Assembly (NCBI GenBank): GCA_018894105.1
Contig: CM032121.1
Location: 30,108,230 to 30,172,229 of the forward strand
DNA length: 64,000 nucleotides
From: Jacaranda mimosifolia
Taxonomy: Eukaryota > Streptophyta > Magnoliopsida > Lamiales > Bignoniaceae
Direction: 5' to 3'
Part shown: positions 48,133 through 60,100 of the stretch, piece after piece
Numbering within the stretch: position 1 is the first letter of the stretch
Layout of the letters: every line of letters begins with the position of its first letter
Made by a program: the position numbers and the translations under genes
The notes under the pieces: model-generated
Databases searched by the model: none
Seen by the model: only the letters and a program-made list of their open reading frames with translations
What the model was told of the DNA's origin: nothing

Positions 48133-48809
48133 TGATATAAACAAGCCCACCCCATAACATGGGTAGGCCCACATACAATAAGGATGCTGGTCCAACAAAC
48201 AAGCCCAATGAAACTAAGTTAGCATCTCGGGTAAAAACAAATCACCTATGAAGTCGAGTTTCGCCGACCTCAGAGGTCAAGACAAACAGATTGAAGAAAC
48301 ATTAATGGCAGTCCCTGCCACCTATCACATCCACATTAAATGCGCCTCAACCACATCTTGTCCACATTAATTGGTTTGACGGCGCATTGCCTCCGCAATA
48401 AATAGCGCATCACCTCCGTATTAATGGTGGTATGGTTCCCTTTTCTAGCTAACCAGCCATGTGTAAGGCCATAGGCTATGTTGAAATGACCTATATTACC
48501 CCTACCAAAGAGATAACTTAATTTGAAACACGTCAAGGAGAAACTCATCTTTTTATCCCTTAGATAAGACTAAAAATATCCCCTCATTCAGAGATAATGG
48601 TACGCTCACACACACTCTTTGAACTGTGACTCTGTCCAATTGCTTGTAGGTCGAGATACTGACTTAGGTATCGGAAGGTCTTAGCCGAGAACCCTCTTGG
48701 GTAGCCTGACGTTTGTTCCGTGGCTACAAGATCTAACCTACGTCTCCAAATTGTAACTTTCTGGTCGAGTCGTGACCCAGAGGACCATCATACCAAATTG
48801 GCATCATCA
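48133..48809 (+). repeat. Element 3, 3' LTR
   Basis: It starts TGATATAAACAAGCCC and ends GGCATCATCA, then the ATTAT duplication. Compared with the 5' LTR it has a short deletion near 48350-48365, a shorter tail near 48765 and many substitutions. Confidence 0.92.
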
Positions 48810-48824
48810 ATTATTAATAATGTA

Positions 48825-49580
48825 TAAATTTGAAATGAATAAAAGAAAATTTGTATATATATTTATGTATAAATCAAAAAATATATATGTATATATCTAT
48901 AGATGAAGTAATAGATGTGTATATATTTTATTAATATTAAATATTAATTAATTTAGAATAAACAAATGAAAATTTATATCATATGTATATATAAAAAAAT
49001 ATTTTATGCATACATAATTTATATATGTATATATAAAAATATATTATTTTTATATAATATATTTTTATAAATGGTAGATATTATTTAATTTGGAATGAAT
49101 AAAAGAAAATATATATCATATGTATAAATCAAGAAATATGTGTATATATATTTTTGATTAGTTTATATATATGTATATTATATATAAGCATATTTTAAAT
49201 TATGATGTATACATTTATAAATATTAAATATTATGTAATTTGAAATGAACTAAAGAAAGTTTATATATATGTATAAATAAATAATATATATGTATATATT
49301 TATAGATAAATTTATATATGTATATATAATATATAAGTATAAATAAAAATATATTATGTATACTTTTATAAATATTAAATATTATCTAATTTTGGTATAA
49401 ATAAAAGAAAATTTATATATATATATATACATATAATAAATTCATAACTAAAAAATATATACATATATATTGATATTTATACATAATTTATATGTAAATA
49501 TATTATTTATATTATTGTAAATAAAAGTATATCATATATCTTTTATAAATATTAAATATTATTTAATTTAAAATGGACAA
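48825..49580. repeat. AT-rich tandem array inside the Mutator-like element
   Basis: A unit that begins AATTTGAAATGAATAAAAG and ends TTTTATAAATATTAAATATT recurs with starts near 48827, 48950, 49087, 49237, 49388 and 49564. The spacing grows from about 123 to 176 bp because of internal AT-repeat expansion. The left half of the Mutator-like element ends in related sequence (near 38310-38360), so the Gypsy element inserted at the edge of or inside this array. Confidence 0.7.
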
Positions 49581-49831
49581 AAAACTTATTAGAAAGAAAA
49601 ATGATAAAAATGATAGATAAGATAAAAATAAAAGTAATATTAATTTTATTTTATTTAAGGGCAATTATGTCTTTTCGACACTCATGAGCAGCAGACAAGA
49701 AAAGGAAGCCGGTGAGCATGGTTTTCAAAAATGTTAAGAAAATTTTTTGTATATCTTTTTTGACATGGGGCAATTGTGCCTATTTATCATTATATCATAG
49801 GGAGGTAAATTGCAATTAGCCCATATTAAAG

Positions 49832-52800
49832 GAAGGTTCCTAATTAATCCTGAAGAAATAAACCAAGATACTAGGTAGATGATGCTTCTTGATCCAGATA
49901 ATATATACTGGATACTAATGGAATGTCCCATGAATGAGTATCTCATCCTGCGGCTGGCTGTAGTTTGAAACAATCTTAATTAGGCAGGGATAGGCCCAAA
50001 TCAAATAGTCCAACTATAATTGGTTAAGTCGGGATATAATTAATTACTTCCACTACAACAAAATTAAATAATTAAAGACAAATAAAGAAAGACAAATTTT
50101 AAGATAGTCACTGATGATAATTTAAGTAGGCAATTTAATACTAATTATTTTAGTAAAGTATTGTCATATTTTTGGAAGTCTATGTATTTTTAGACACATA
50201 TCAGAATAGCTCATAAATAATGGTAAAATAACCCTTGAAGAATAAAATTGGTCTCCGATACTTTATATAAAGACAAATTTTAAAATGACCTCTCTCTCTC
50301 TCTATATATATTTTTTGCTACTACAGTTATTGAAGCTATTTATCTAAATATCTCGGTATGTATTGAAGACAATTTTCAAACTTTTAACTCAAAATTCTCT
50401 TCATAGTATTAAAAAAGAAAAAGAAAAGAAAAAAATTCTCCTCATAGTATTACTATATTATCAATTAATGATTTAGATGATTCGTTAATTTGGCCCCACT
50501 GGAAATAGTGTATCTCCGCAGGTACGTGTGTGGATGAAATTACTGCATACCAAACGCAATATGTGATCCGTTCTATAAGTTTGATCATCTGAAGTCATAA
50601 GTCGTTTTTATAACTTCTTATATATATATCTTTGTGTAGCTTTTAGACTTTTTAGGTTTCTTTTGAGTTTGGATTAATTCATGAGCCAAGAAATGATGGA
50701 ATAGCTTTTCCGTTTGACCCTATTGTAGTATTTATACATCACACTCAAAGTAAATCTTAAATTATATATGCTAAATTTCTTTTAATGCCTAACGTACGTA
50801 GCAGCCATTTTTAGTTGGATTTGCATAGATCTATATAGTTGAATTTTGTTAAAACTAAAAGTAATTAGGTTCATGAATCTTCTTTTCAGCCTCAAAGAGT
50901 CAAGGGAAAGAAAATTGCTGACGCCTCTTCACTTCAAATCTTGTTTTGCATAAAAGATTGATTTAATATATAACAGAGTATTACCTGCTTAAAACTTTGT
51001 ACGAATATTGATTAAAGAAATTTGACCATATATCCAAGCCCCTCTTGCGACTTACATGGAATATTTACATGCAGCTTCCAAAGTAATTGTGTGTGTGTGT
51101 CGAGGGATATATATATATATATTAGGACTTATAAGGCATGCTATGCTAACACAAATAAATAATTAAAAAATCAAGAAGGTTTTAACGATTAATTTTAATC
51201 AGTTACAATCAATAATAATATGATAATAACAATACTTGTGTGTATATAATGAAATAAATATTCATATGTCTAGTGAGATTTAGACCTAAAATTTGATACT
51301 AGCAGAGTTTTTTAAGTCTTAACCTTGACCATATTGATGATCAAAAAGTAAAAAAGTCTAACTTACAAGTTGGTATAAGGGCCTTACGCGGTAGTGTACA
51401 CAAGGAAAACAATGCATTTTTCATAATAACCCGAAGATATATGCAGAGTGGATGTCATCAAATTCAGCTGCAAAAGCACTATGGGCATGGGGATGCATGC
51501 TTTCTCGCAAGGGAGAACCGTCCTTTGAAACACAGTTGATGGTGAAATGAATGGGGGTAGTGGGACCTTCCTAGTGTCCCGATTGAGTTCGGCAAACTGA
51601 AAATCCAAAGAACTCTTGCAGATCAGCTTACATGTACATAGGATAGGAGTCGTGGAAATTAATAATAATGTAAAGTTTGAGCATGCCAAGTGGAATGAGC
51701 TAGCTGGTAAGTTAGTAACATGCATGCACATAAGCGATATGGATGGCCTAGTGTTCTCTGAAAAAGCAAGGCTAGGCTTTCATGTTTTCTACTTTTCCGG
51801 TCAATAATTGAGAAAGGTACTCTTAGAGCAACAGTAAAGACAAACGAGTTAAAGTGGCGATGTTAATAGTCAACTGGTACTGAATTTGATTAATCATACC
51901 ACTTTCACATTTACATTCACATTCACATTCACATTGACATTAATGATGTTTGGGATTTGAATTTTAATGAATATTTGATGGTGCATTAGTAAATAACAAA
52001 AAAATTGTCATATGAATAATTTCAAGTATAACGTTAATAATATGAATAATACAATAAATACTTTAGAATTTGTATCTTTTTATTTAATTCAAATTGATCT
52101 TATCTAATTTGATTCATGATTCGGAGAATTATGCTTGTCATATCAATTATAGTTAAAAGATTTAGATTAGGCAACCTCAATTGTAGCCTACTTGCCAGAA
52201 ATATCCCATACTTTGAGATTGCTGTTTTAAACTCTCTTTATCATTTTTATTTCTCAATATTCAAAAATATTGATTTGAGTATGAAAAAAAATTCACAATC
52301 AAATCCCAGCGGCCCTCTATTAGTCCATTGTTATTGATTTATTTAAGGCATAAACTCCTCATTTTTCGTTTTATCATATTACTGCCGGTGTGTGTTCATC
52401 ATCAATAATGTCACCAAATTTAAAACTCAGATTGACAAAGAGGGCTAGGCGCATGAGTGCTTTTAAAAATTGTGATTTTCTTTCTTTCCTTTTTTTTTTT
52501 TTTTTTTTTTTAAAAAAAAAACATTAGGATACCATTTCGACCCAAATTTATATTGATTCGATTTGTAACTAAAAAATATTTCTTAAGATCATATCGAGCG
52601 CCATTGGCTAGTATGAAAATAAATGATGATTCACAAAAATCATGACGAATAAAAGAGATCTATTACTCTACACTTGTTCTTATAATATCTACAGATAAAA
52701 CATATAAACAACATAAACACTATCAATATCGTTTTCCATCTTCCTTTAAAATAGCCAAACAGACATTGTTTGCAGGTAGATCCAAGCCCATATTTATTAC

Positions 52801-54222
52801 TTCGGGTCAAAGGTGTCTTTGCTATTTGCAACGAGAGAAATGAAGGGCGTTTTAAATTGCAAAGGCCCGAACTTTGGGATTGGGCTAAAATGTCCAATTG
52901 CTTGGCGGTTTGAATTTGATCTTGGACCCATCGTCAATTTGGGCTTCCATGGCTGTCCAAGCACATCGCCTCGATTTCATTAAATGGAGTATTAATTTAA
53001 AAATATTGACGAATTAGTGTTGCAGTAGTCAATGAGGAAAAGGCTTTTGTCTTTCTTTTCATTCTTTTCCATTTATTCCCTTACTTATTTACAGACAAGC
53101 AATTTCTTCTTTCTTTTTTTAATGTGGTAACGAACATTAACAATATCTCGCAGAGAGAATATGACATATAAATTTTTGTAAAAACAATTTAAGACAGGAA
53201 TGGGGAAATGGATGACTGGAGTTGGAAATTAGTTTAGGTGGGTGTTAATAAACACAAAAAAAGTGTTTGCAGATTATTTCTTCCCAACTTAAATTTACAT
53301 TTTTTATGTGTGATGTTAATCGCCTTTTTATAAGGTATGAAGGAAATGAGATTTAAATTTAGTTGATGTATTTCTCTACCTGTATTTCACAGCTGTCAAG
53401 TCTTGGCATTATTTGTTACCAAGGCAAAATCATGTGATGGGGGATATAACCAATTTGATTAAAAATTCAGTTCGTAGTGACAGAGGGTATCGCTTATTCA
53501 TTGAAAGAAGAGCCTATATAGTGAACTGCATAGCAACCAATCCACCTATTAAAAATTAATACCAGATAAAGTACATGTAGTCTCGTGATTATACGAATAG
53601 ATTACTCCATCATGCTCACCAAATCAGTCCATCTTCTATACACACAACCTTTGAAAAAGAAAGATGATCCACATCACAAAAACGCTTAGAGATACTCATG
53701 CATGTGAGTTTTTTAACATCCCACAGTTTCGACAGATCGTTCACCCTGATTATCTTCAATGCTTATTATAAAAAAAAAAAAAATCTATTTTGTCTCTAAA
53801 ATATTTTTTTTTTTTTTTTGAGAGAGAGAGTCTCTAAAAGAAAGTTATGATACAAAATTTTAAATACATCAAATTTTCTTTTTTGTACCCTTTTCTATAT
53901 ATTCAATAATATTTACATGTCCAAATAACAACCATATCCAAAAAAATTTCTTATCACAATGTAAGCTCAATATTTGTTGACTTTTTATGGTTTTTTTAAT
54001 TTATTAATGGATATGAAAATTTTACTTTATGTCAATACTATCTTCATAATTATACAAATTCTAATATATATTTTAAATGCATGTCGATTTTTAGTATAAT
54101 AAATATGAGAATATATAAAAATTATATAATTATTCAAAAATATTTTATGAACAAGAAAACTGTGTCCAAACCATGCTAGTATAAATAAAAAAGAGTAATT
54201 TTTGTAGATTTCATCATATAAG
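49832..54222. other. Intergenic, no gene recognised
   Basis: A CACTA-like terminus (CACTACAACAAAATTAAA) stands at 50051-50068 without a recognised partner. A CT run lies near 50288-50302, a TA run near 51103-51121, a repeated CACATT hexamer near 51905-51940 and a long T run near 52491-52512. A 115-codon minus-strand open frame at 51384-51731 has no recognisable domain. Between 52780 and 52960 several GGGCT/GGCCC words occur, which could be promoter elements or part of an old repeat. Nothing here supports a gene call. Confidence 0.5.
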
Positions 54223-54227
54223 TGAAC

Positions 54228-55430
54228 TGTTGGTTGTGCAAAATAAATAATGCAATTAATCACGCAAGTGCACGTGTTGCAACAAGTAATAAAGTGATGA
54301 GAAGGGCGTCGATCCCATGAAGAACTAAATTATTAGCTACTAATTACTAATTTATCACACACTTGTTTTATTCAAACAAAATCAATTATATAAGAATTAA
54401 AATTAAAGTAATGAAAATAAGAAAAATGGTACTGATTAAGATTTTCATCAGGATATAGAAGCCTAGAATTATGATTTCATCAATTGAATAAGTTGATTAC
54501 ATAATTTTCTCCCTATGAAATTAATAACATGTTATTAGTCTTGAGTCTTATGCAATTACGAGGTTCCTCCAAATTACCCGCAATCAAATTTCTAATTTAT
54601 TCCATTCACTATATTCCTATGTGAATTAACTAAATCATGGATAAGGTTGTACCACTCAACTAACTCCCTAGGGCAAGTAGGTATATTCCTATCCTACTCA
54701 CAAATTAATTAATTCATCAATTTGAACAATTAATCCTAAGGTCTTATATTATTAATCAATCCATAGATTTTCTTTTCCAAGACTCCTCTAGGGTTTAAAG
54801 ATGCACTTGACTGTTGATCAGACAATCAAATAGAAAAGTACACAATAGAAGAAACAATCTTAAGTGCTACTAATTTGATGGAAGAAAATCATGCATCAAT
54901 TTATTCAAAAGAATCCATCATAATTCTAGAATAACGAATTAGTTCATGATTGAATTATCAAACAAAATGTGAATAAAACGAAACATCGTCTCAAATGCAG
55001 AATTAAAAAGAAAATCAAAGAAAGAAGAAGAAACACTATTCCTAGACGAATATAATCTGTACTTTGTCGTTATCCGAATCATGAATTCTCGCGATACTTC
55101 TAATCTCCAAAATAGCAAATTCAAATCTGGTCTCTAATTAAGTGTCTGAAAGGCCTATTTATAACTTATTAAAATAGTCTTCTAATTAAAATAGGACTCA
55201 AATAAATAAAGACTCTTCTGCCCATCCTTAATTAGATTATGAGGTGTCAGTATCCTGCTAGCATTCACACCCACTTGTGTCAATTTGTCCCTTTTTGTAA
55301 TTTATCCACTTGTATTCTTGCAATTCTAAATTTTCATCAATTAACAAGGGAATTATAATTTTTTAAACAAGAAAATTATTTGTTAAGTCCTAAATATAAT
55401 ATTAAAATTAATACTAATAGGGACTTAACA
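54228..55430 (-). repeat. Element 4, left LTR (3' LTR of the element)
   Basis: It is collinear with 62379-63569, starting TGTTGGTTGTGCAAAATAAA and ending GGACTTAACA. A minus-strand TATA box, TATAAATA, lies at 55156-55163, matched at 63297-63304. A 61-codon minus-strand open frame occurs in both LTRs at the same place (54939-55124 and 63080-63265) but the two versions differ at 10 residues, which speaks against a conserved protein. Confidence 0.88.
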
Positions 55431-55445
55431 AACACCCCCAAAACT
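55431..55445 (-). other. Element 4 polypurine tract
   Basis: Read on the minus strand this is AGTTTTGGGGGTGTT, directly before the left LTR. The G-rich tract fits plus-strand priming for an element transcribed leftwards. Confidence 0.6.
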
Positions 55446-56157
55446 TAATACGTTGCTTGCCCTCGAGCAACATAAAGAAAAGACTCAAAGACACTCGAGC
55501 CGGTTAAAAGACAACGAATCTTTTTCTTTCTATCTTTCTATTATTTAGATAATAATATAATAATAGAAAGATCTCTTTTTTATGACTTCTACTTATCGAT
55601 CCCAGTCCAGAAAATGACCAGGTCCCTATTGATGAATGAAAGAAAGGGTTTATGAGCCCTAGCCCTGTAAGCTCACACTTGTGTAGAGTAGATCGTTCAA
55701 CACCTACAGCACAAACCTATTTTTGACCTATTGGTCCTAGTATCATAGGCGATCGAACGGCCGCCCCCTAATTACTAGACCGACCTGCTATAATAATTCC
55801 ATAAACACCTAGCGAAGATATGGCAAACAAATAAAGTAGCCCTATGTTAAGAAAAACAAATCAACACTAAATTGCATGCTCAAAAATATCACTTCTTTTT
55901 GTTATTCTCATAACTACTTCAAAGCTATGCTCGTAGTCAACCATAATTGTGATCTAATTTCACTATGTACAAATAGGCAGATACAATGTTCAAATGAATC
56001 CCCGTGTATGTGTGTGATTTCTCTACAAGTAGTTACTGGCAATTCAGATTTAATTTATGTACAAGTACAAGACTCTACTTTAATACTCCACAGGTTTGCT
56101 TTTCACATCTATCTCCACTAATGTAGAATATACTCAATAAAGTATTGTTTAGGACTT
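55446..56157. other. Element 4 interior, non-coding
   Basis: No domain is recognised on either strand. The sequence near the LTR (ACCCCCAAAACTTAA, then CTTGCCCTCGAGCAA) resembles the 3' non-coding part of Athila-like elements, and a similar word pair recurs near 57651 and 58415. Confidence 0.45.
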
Positions 56158-56160
56158 TTA

Positions 56161-57557
56161 GGTTGCGATTGCTTGTGAGACTGATTTCATACTTTTGTGT
56201 TTTAGAGATTTTGGGAATGTTTTGGTGTTCAAGAGATATGTGAATGGGAGATAAGGTTGTGATTGGTTATGAGATAAAGTGTAATTATTATAGTAATGTG
56301 ATGGGTTGATGTAATTTGAACTTGTGATTGGTTGTGAGGTTGTTTTTGAGATATGCTTAAGAGATTTGTATGAGATATGGTTATTGTTTTGTGAGTTTTG
56401 GTTTTTGGTTTTGTTTGGAATTTTAGTAGTTAAAAAAAATATAAATTAATAAAATTATAAAATTATAAAATTATAAAAAATAATTTTAAAAATAATACAA
56501 AAAATTGCGTGTAGTCCAAAATAAGTGCCGTTAAATCTGTTATTTTTCCTTTTTGTTAATTAATTTTACAAAAAAATATTTTGCCGAATTAAATTATAAA
56601 TTTAATGCATAGAATTTTATTTAATTTTAAAATATATTATATATATATATTCATTCACCAATTTAATAGTATATCCTGCAGAAATTAATATTATATTTTC
56701 AATCAATTAATTTTCACAATGTTTTCAATTAATCTGGTTAATTGAAAATTTATTTTTTTAATTATGAAATAAAATTGCAAATTTGCATATTGTCCAAAAT
56801 TAAGATGTGGTATTTATTATTAATTTTTTATGTTAATGTGTTATCATAAAATTTAAATACTTAAAAAATAATTAATTAATTAATAAATATACTAACTTTT
56901 AAATTTTTAATAAATTATAATTTTGTAAAAGTTTAGTCGGACTTTTTTAATTTTTTTTTATAATTACAAAATTAAATGGAACACGCATATTGTCAAAAAT
57001 TAACTTATGAAGTGTGTTATTTATTTTATACCTTACTTTGTCAGTGCATAAAGAACGTGACCATTATTATTTACGTACCTTATTTGTGAAATTATTTTTG
57101 ACATATATGTGAGAGATTGTTTTATGAGTTTTGATTTTTGGATTTGTTTAAGATTTGAATATATAAAATAATTATAAATAATTTATAAATTTATAAATTG
57201 AAATTTATAAATCTATTTTTGGGTTTGTTTAAGATTTCTTTGGGTTTGTTTTATATATATATATATTGTTTAAAAGTTCTGTCCAGAAAATTTGATTTTT
57301 TTTTCAAATAAATTAGAGAGAGAGAGAGATATTTGAAAAAGGTGTGCTGTGAGATAGAGAGAGAGAAAGAGGAATAGGTGGCCTGCGAGACAGAGAGAGA
57401 AAATTGCAATGGTAAAAGAATGAGGCAGGGTTTTAAAACTTGTCTAGCCCTCTTGCCCCTTAGACATGAGAATGCCTCACAACCAAACACATATCCTGAT
57501 GTGTTTTAGGTTTTAAAGACGCGAGACATGAGAAAAACCTAACAACCAATCGTAGCC
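56161..57557. mobile_element. PIF/Harbinger-like non-autonomous element, 1.4 kb
   Basis: The left end GGTTGCGATTGCTTGTGAG and the reverse complement of the right end GGCTACGATTGGTTGTTAG agree at 15 of 19 bases. The insertion is flanked by TTA on both sides (56158-56160 and 57558-57560), the 3-bp duplication typical of PIF/Harbinger elements. Related words (GTGATTGGTTGTGAG) recur near the left end. The interior is AT-rich and has no transposase frame. It inserted into element 4 and is therefore younger than it. Confidence 0.78.
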
Positions 57558-57560
57558 TTA

Positions 57561-58940
57561 GAGTTTGTAATGTAGGCTTTGGTAAAGGTAGGAAAGATAT
57601 AGATAATACTGACTCAATATCCATAGTACTTGTCCATCATCATCTCTTAACACTCCCCCAAACTTATTGAACAGTACTTTTCAATTTCTTTCTTTCTCTC
57701 TTTTTCATTTTTTGTTTGTTTTTTGTTTTTTGTTTGTTTTTTTTTGTGCTCATGCCACTATGCACATTTTTTTGTGTGTGTGCATGAGGCCTTATCTACA
57801 CCTTTTTTTGGTGGAAGGAATCAAATCAAACTCATGGGCACTAGACTGTTTATTCTCATCTTCATAAGAATTTCAAATAGATCTAACAAGTAATTGTAGG
57901 ATTTGTTTGGTGGGATCATGTGTTTAGGTTGGCTGTTGAGTTAGCTGCCAAATAAAAAGGATACTTTAAAATAGGCTCAATAGAGACTCTAAGGATAAAA
58001 TATCATTTGGTAGGCCTGAAAGTCTTAAACGGGTCAAAAATGGCCTAAGTCATTTTCTTATTTGAGTGTTTTCTAGTATTTCACCTCGATAGGGAATCAA
58101 ATAAATTCTAGAATCTAAAGTATTACGTATATTACTCATACATAAATGTTCTCTAAATCAAATCAATAACTAGAAGTGAGAAAGTGAGTGCTCAAAAATA
58201 GAGGATGTCATCCTAGCATTGCTTTTACTTAAAGTGCACAGTTCCATCATCACATAATTATAATTTTTCACGAAACATAAAATTAAAGGAGTAATATCTT
58301 CATTAATTCAAGAAGATTAATTTTTATACATGCAAGACATTGACTTAATTACTAAACCATAATCATAACCAAAATAAAAGAAAATAAAGAACTAAAAATT
58401 GATGCGCAAAGCACCCCCCAAACTTGAGAGGTACTTTTCCCTCAAAGTACTAATACTATCATGACAGAGAGAGCAAGAAAATAAGAGACACTAATATGAA
58501 AAATGATAAAAATAAAAATAAAAATAAAAATTAAAATAAAATAAAGAAAAAAAAAGAAAGAAAATACATCCTGATCAATCAACGATGTCATCGTCCTTCT
58601 CGACCTTCAAGGGTGGAATTACAACAGCAATGTGAGGATATGGTTGTGGTGAGAATTAGCTCTAAATAAAATTTCTCCCAGTAATACCTAAAGAAAATCA
58701 AGAAATTCAAATCCATAAATCAACATCCAATAATTTTATCTCAATTGGCATCCAAATATCTACCATTTCATCCCAATAATTAATCAATTATTTATCAAAT
58801 AAACAACCACTAAATTTAAATTATTCAACAAATAATTTAACTAATTACAAACTCTCAAACCAATTAAATAGGCCTTTATAAATGAAAAAAAAAATACCTA
58901 AGAAGCTGCATGATAGTTTTAAGAATCAAGGAAATTCACT
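57561..58940. other. Element 4 interior, non-coding
   Basis: Low-complexity stretches include a T/TG-rich run near 57667-57775 and AAAATAAAA-type runs near 58505-58565. No RT, RNase H or integrase motif of the element could be read on the minus strand, which is why I call it non-autonomous. Confidence 0.5.
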
Positions 58941-58969
58941 CTCATGGGCAAGTCCCTTCTAGGGAATGA

Positions 58970-59428
58970 TTGAAATGCAATGCTGACACAGCCATACAGG
59001 AGAGCACTCATACCTTTGGCTCTATATGGATTTTAAGAGATGGTTGTGGAGTTTTTCGAGCAGCAGTTGCTCTTCTTCATCGAGGTACCATTACAGCAGG
59101 ATTGGCATAAGCTATTTCATTCAAGGAGGCTTTGAGTTGGGTGAAAAACAAAAACTTAACTAAGGTGGTTTTTGAATTAGATGCTCAAAGTGTAGTGAAT
59201 GCTATGTCTAATGAGTCTATGGATTTTTCTTATTTTGGGTCTGTGATTCTTGATTGTAAAAAGCTGCTTTCTAAGCTTTCTAGTTGCTATGTTCATTTTG
59301 TTCGTCACTCAGCGAATCAAGCGACTCATATTGTTGCTAAGGCGGCTGTTTCTATGTCTGAACTAGGTTCATGGGAAAACTTTGCATCCACATTTCTTTC
59401 TTCTGTTATTGTGATTGATTTGGAGTAA
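58970..59428 (+). pseudogene. RNase H-like (RVT_3) domain, non-LTR retroelement type, opposite strand to element 4
   Basis: In one frame from 58970 a nearly complete domain of about 150 residues can be read: LKCNADTA at the start, then FGSIWILRDGCGVFRAA, FKEALSWVKN, ELDAQSVVNAM, and near the end HFVRHSANQATHIVAKAA. The acidic residues in NADT, FKEAL and ELDAQ match the Asp-Glu-Asp centre of RNase H folds. This type of domain is found at the C-terminus of plant LINE reverse transcriptases and in derived small genes. The only lesion is TAA at 59108-59110. It runs on the strand opposite to gag of element 4. It may be a 5'-truncated LINE insertion (A-rich sequence follows) or a captured gene fragment. 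Confidence 0.7.
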
Positions 59429-59505
59429 AATTCTTCACTTTAGCATAAAAAAATCTAAAATATTCTAAAAAGAGAATAATGAAGATAGTAGTGTAGATGG
59501 GTTTG

Positions 59506-59646
59506 TTTGAGAAAAAGAAAGTGAATGAAAGGAGTAGAAAAAAAATAAATATATATATATATATAGAAAAAGAAAAGAGAAGAAAATAATAGGAAAAGAA
59601 AATAAGAAAAAGAAAAAGGAAAAGAAAAGAATTAGGGGGGGGGGGA
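59506..59646. repeat. Purine-rich low-complexity tract ending in a G run
   Basis: GAAAA/GAGAAA words with a short TATA run continue to a 12-base G run at about 59635-59646. It could be a decayed poly(A) tail of the preceding RNase H fragment or simple expansion. Confidence 0.6.
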
Positions 59647-59667
59647 AGGATCGGCTGGGGGGGTTGC

Positions 59668-59768
59668 AGAATTTCATGCACCCCAGCGCACATGCCACTG
59701 TATCCAAGGTGTGAAAATTTCATTCCTTGCACTGGGGCGCAAGGTTTTCGTGCCCCGGTGCACGAGGT
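59668..59768. repeat. GC-rich inverted repeats (GCACCCCAGCGCA / TGCACTGGGGCGC)
   Basis: Three related motifs, GCACCCCAGCGCAC, TGCACTGGGGCGCAAG and GTGCCCCGGTGCACG, lie within 100 bp in alternating orientation. They could form small stem-loops. They stand out from the AT-rich surroundings. Confidence 0.55.
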
Positions 59769-60100
59769 ATTGTCTTTTTTTTTTTTTTTTTAAACACCAA
59801 ATAATAAATCAAAATAATAATAAAAAAAAAACCAAAAAAATACTAAAACATGAAAAAGCAATTAAAAACTTGGGTTGCCTCCTAATAAGCGCTTGATTTA
59901 TAGTTTTCGACTTGACTTTCAGGCTTCACTTGATATTGGTTAAGATGGTTGTGGATTGTTGATAATCAAATTACTTTTTCAGTAGTGTTTGATTCTTTTC
60001 CTATTCACCTTAAACTGCATTCTTGAACCAATTTCTTCTAACTCCATCATTCAATGTGAGAGGATTTCAATTATGCGAAATGGTCCCAACTATCATGATT

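Larger units (their letters stand above)
38362..48809 (+). mobile_element. LTR retrotransposon element 3 (Ty3/Gypsy, Tat/Retand-like)
   Basis: This 10.45-kb element has a perfect 5-bp duplication ATTAT (38357-38361 and 48810-48814), LTRs of 694 and 677 bp that start TGATAT and end CATCA, a primer site, a polypurine tract, gag, pol with two RNase H domains, a tandem repeat and an antisense gene. Its proteins are homologous to those of element 1 but clearly a different family. The coding regions have many more stops than element 1 and the LTRs are more diverged, so it is older. Confidence 0.93.
37643..49822. mobile_element. Mutator-like element (about 1.7 kb) split by Gypsy element 3
   Basis: The left end reads GGGAAAAATTGCTATGGTCC and the reverse complement of the right end GGGCTAATTGCAATTTACCT, similar terminal repeats. 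A perfect 9-bp target duplication, ATATTAAAG, flanks it at 37634-37642 and 49823-49831; nine bases is the Mutator-superfamily hallmark. Removing element 3 and one copy of its ATTAT duplication leaves about 719 + 1008 bp. The left part has a GC-rich segment at 37970-38270; the right part is mostly an AT-rich tandem array. No transposase is encoded. Confidence 0.85.

Noticed and set aside
50051..50330. CACTA-like terminus CACTACAACAAAATTAAA
   Set aside because: No inverse terminus and no 3-bp duplication could be paired with it, so an element cannot be delimited.
51384..51731. 115-codon minus-strand open frame
   Set aside because: No recognisable domain, no neighbouring exon structure and no promoter seen; the region could be a fragment of an unknown gene but this is not supportable.
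54939..55124. 61-codon minus-strand frame also present in the other LTR at 63080-63265
   Set aside because: The two copies differ at 10 of 61 residues, as expected for neutral LTR decay. The shared frame is explained by LTR duplication at insertion.
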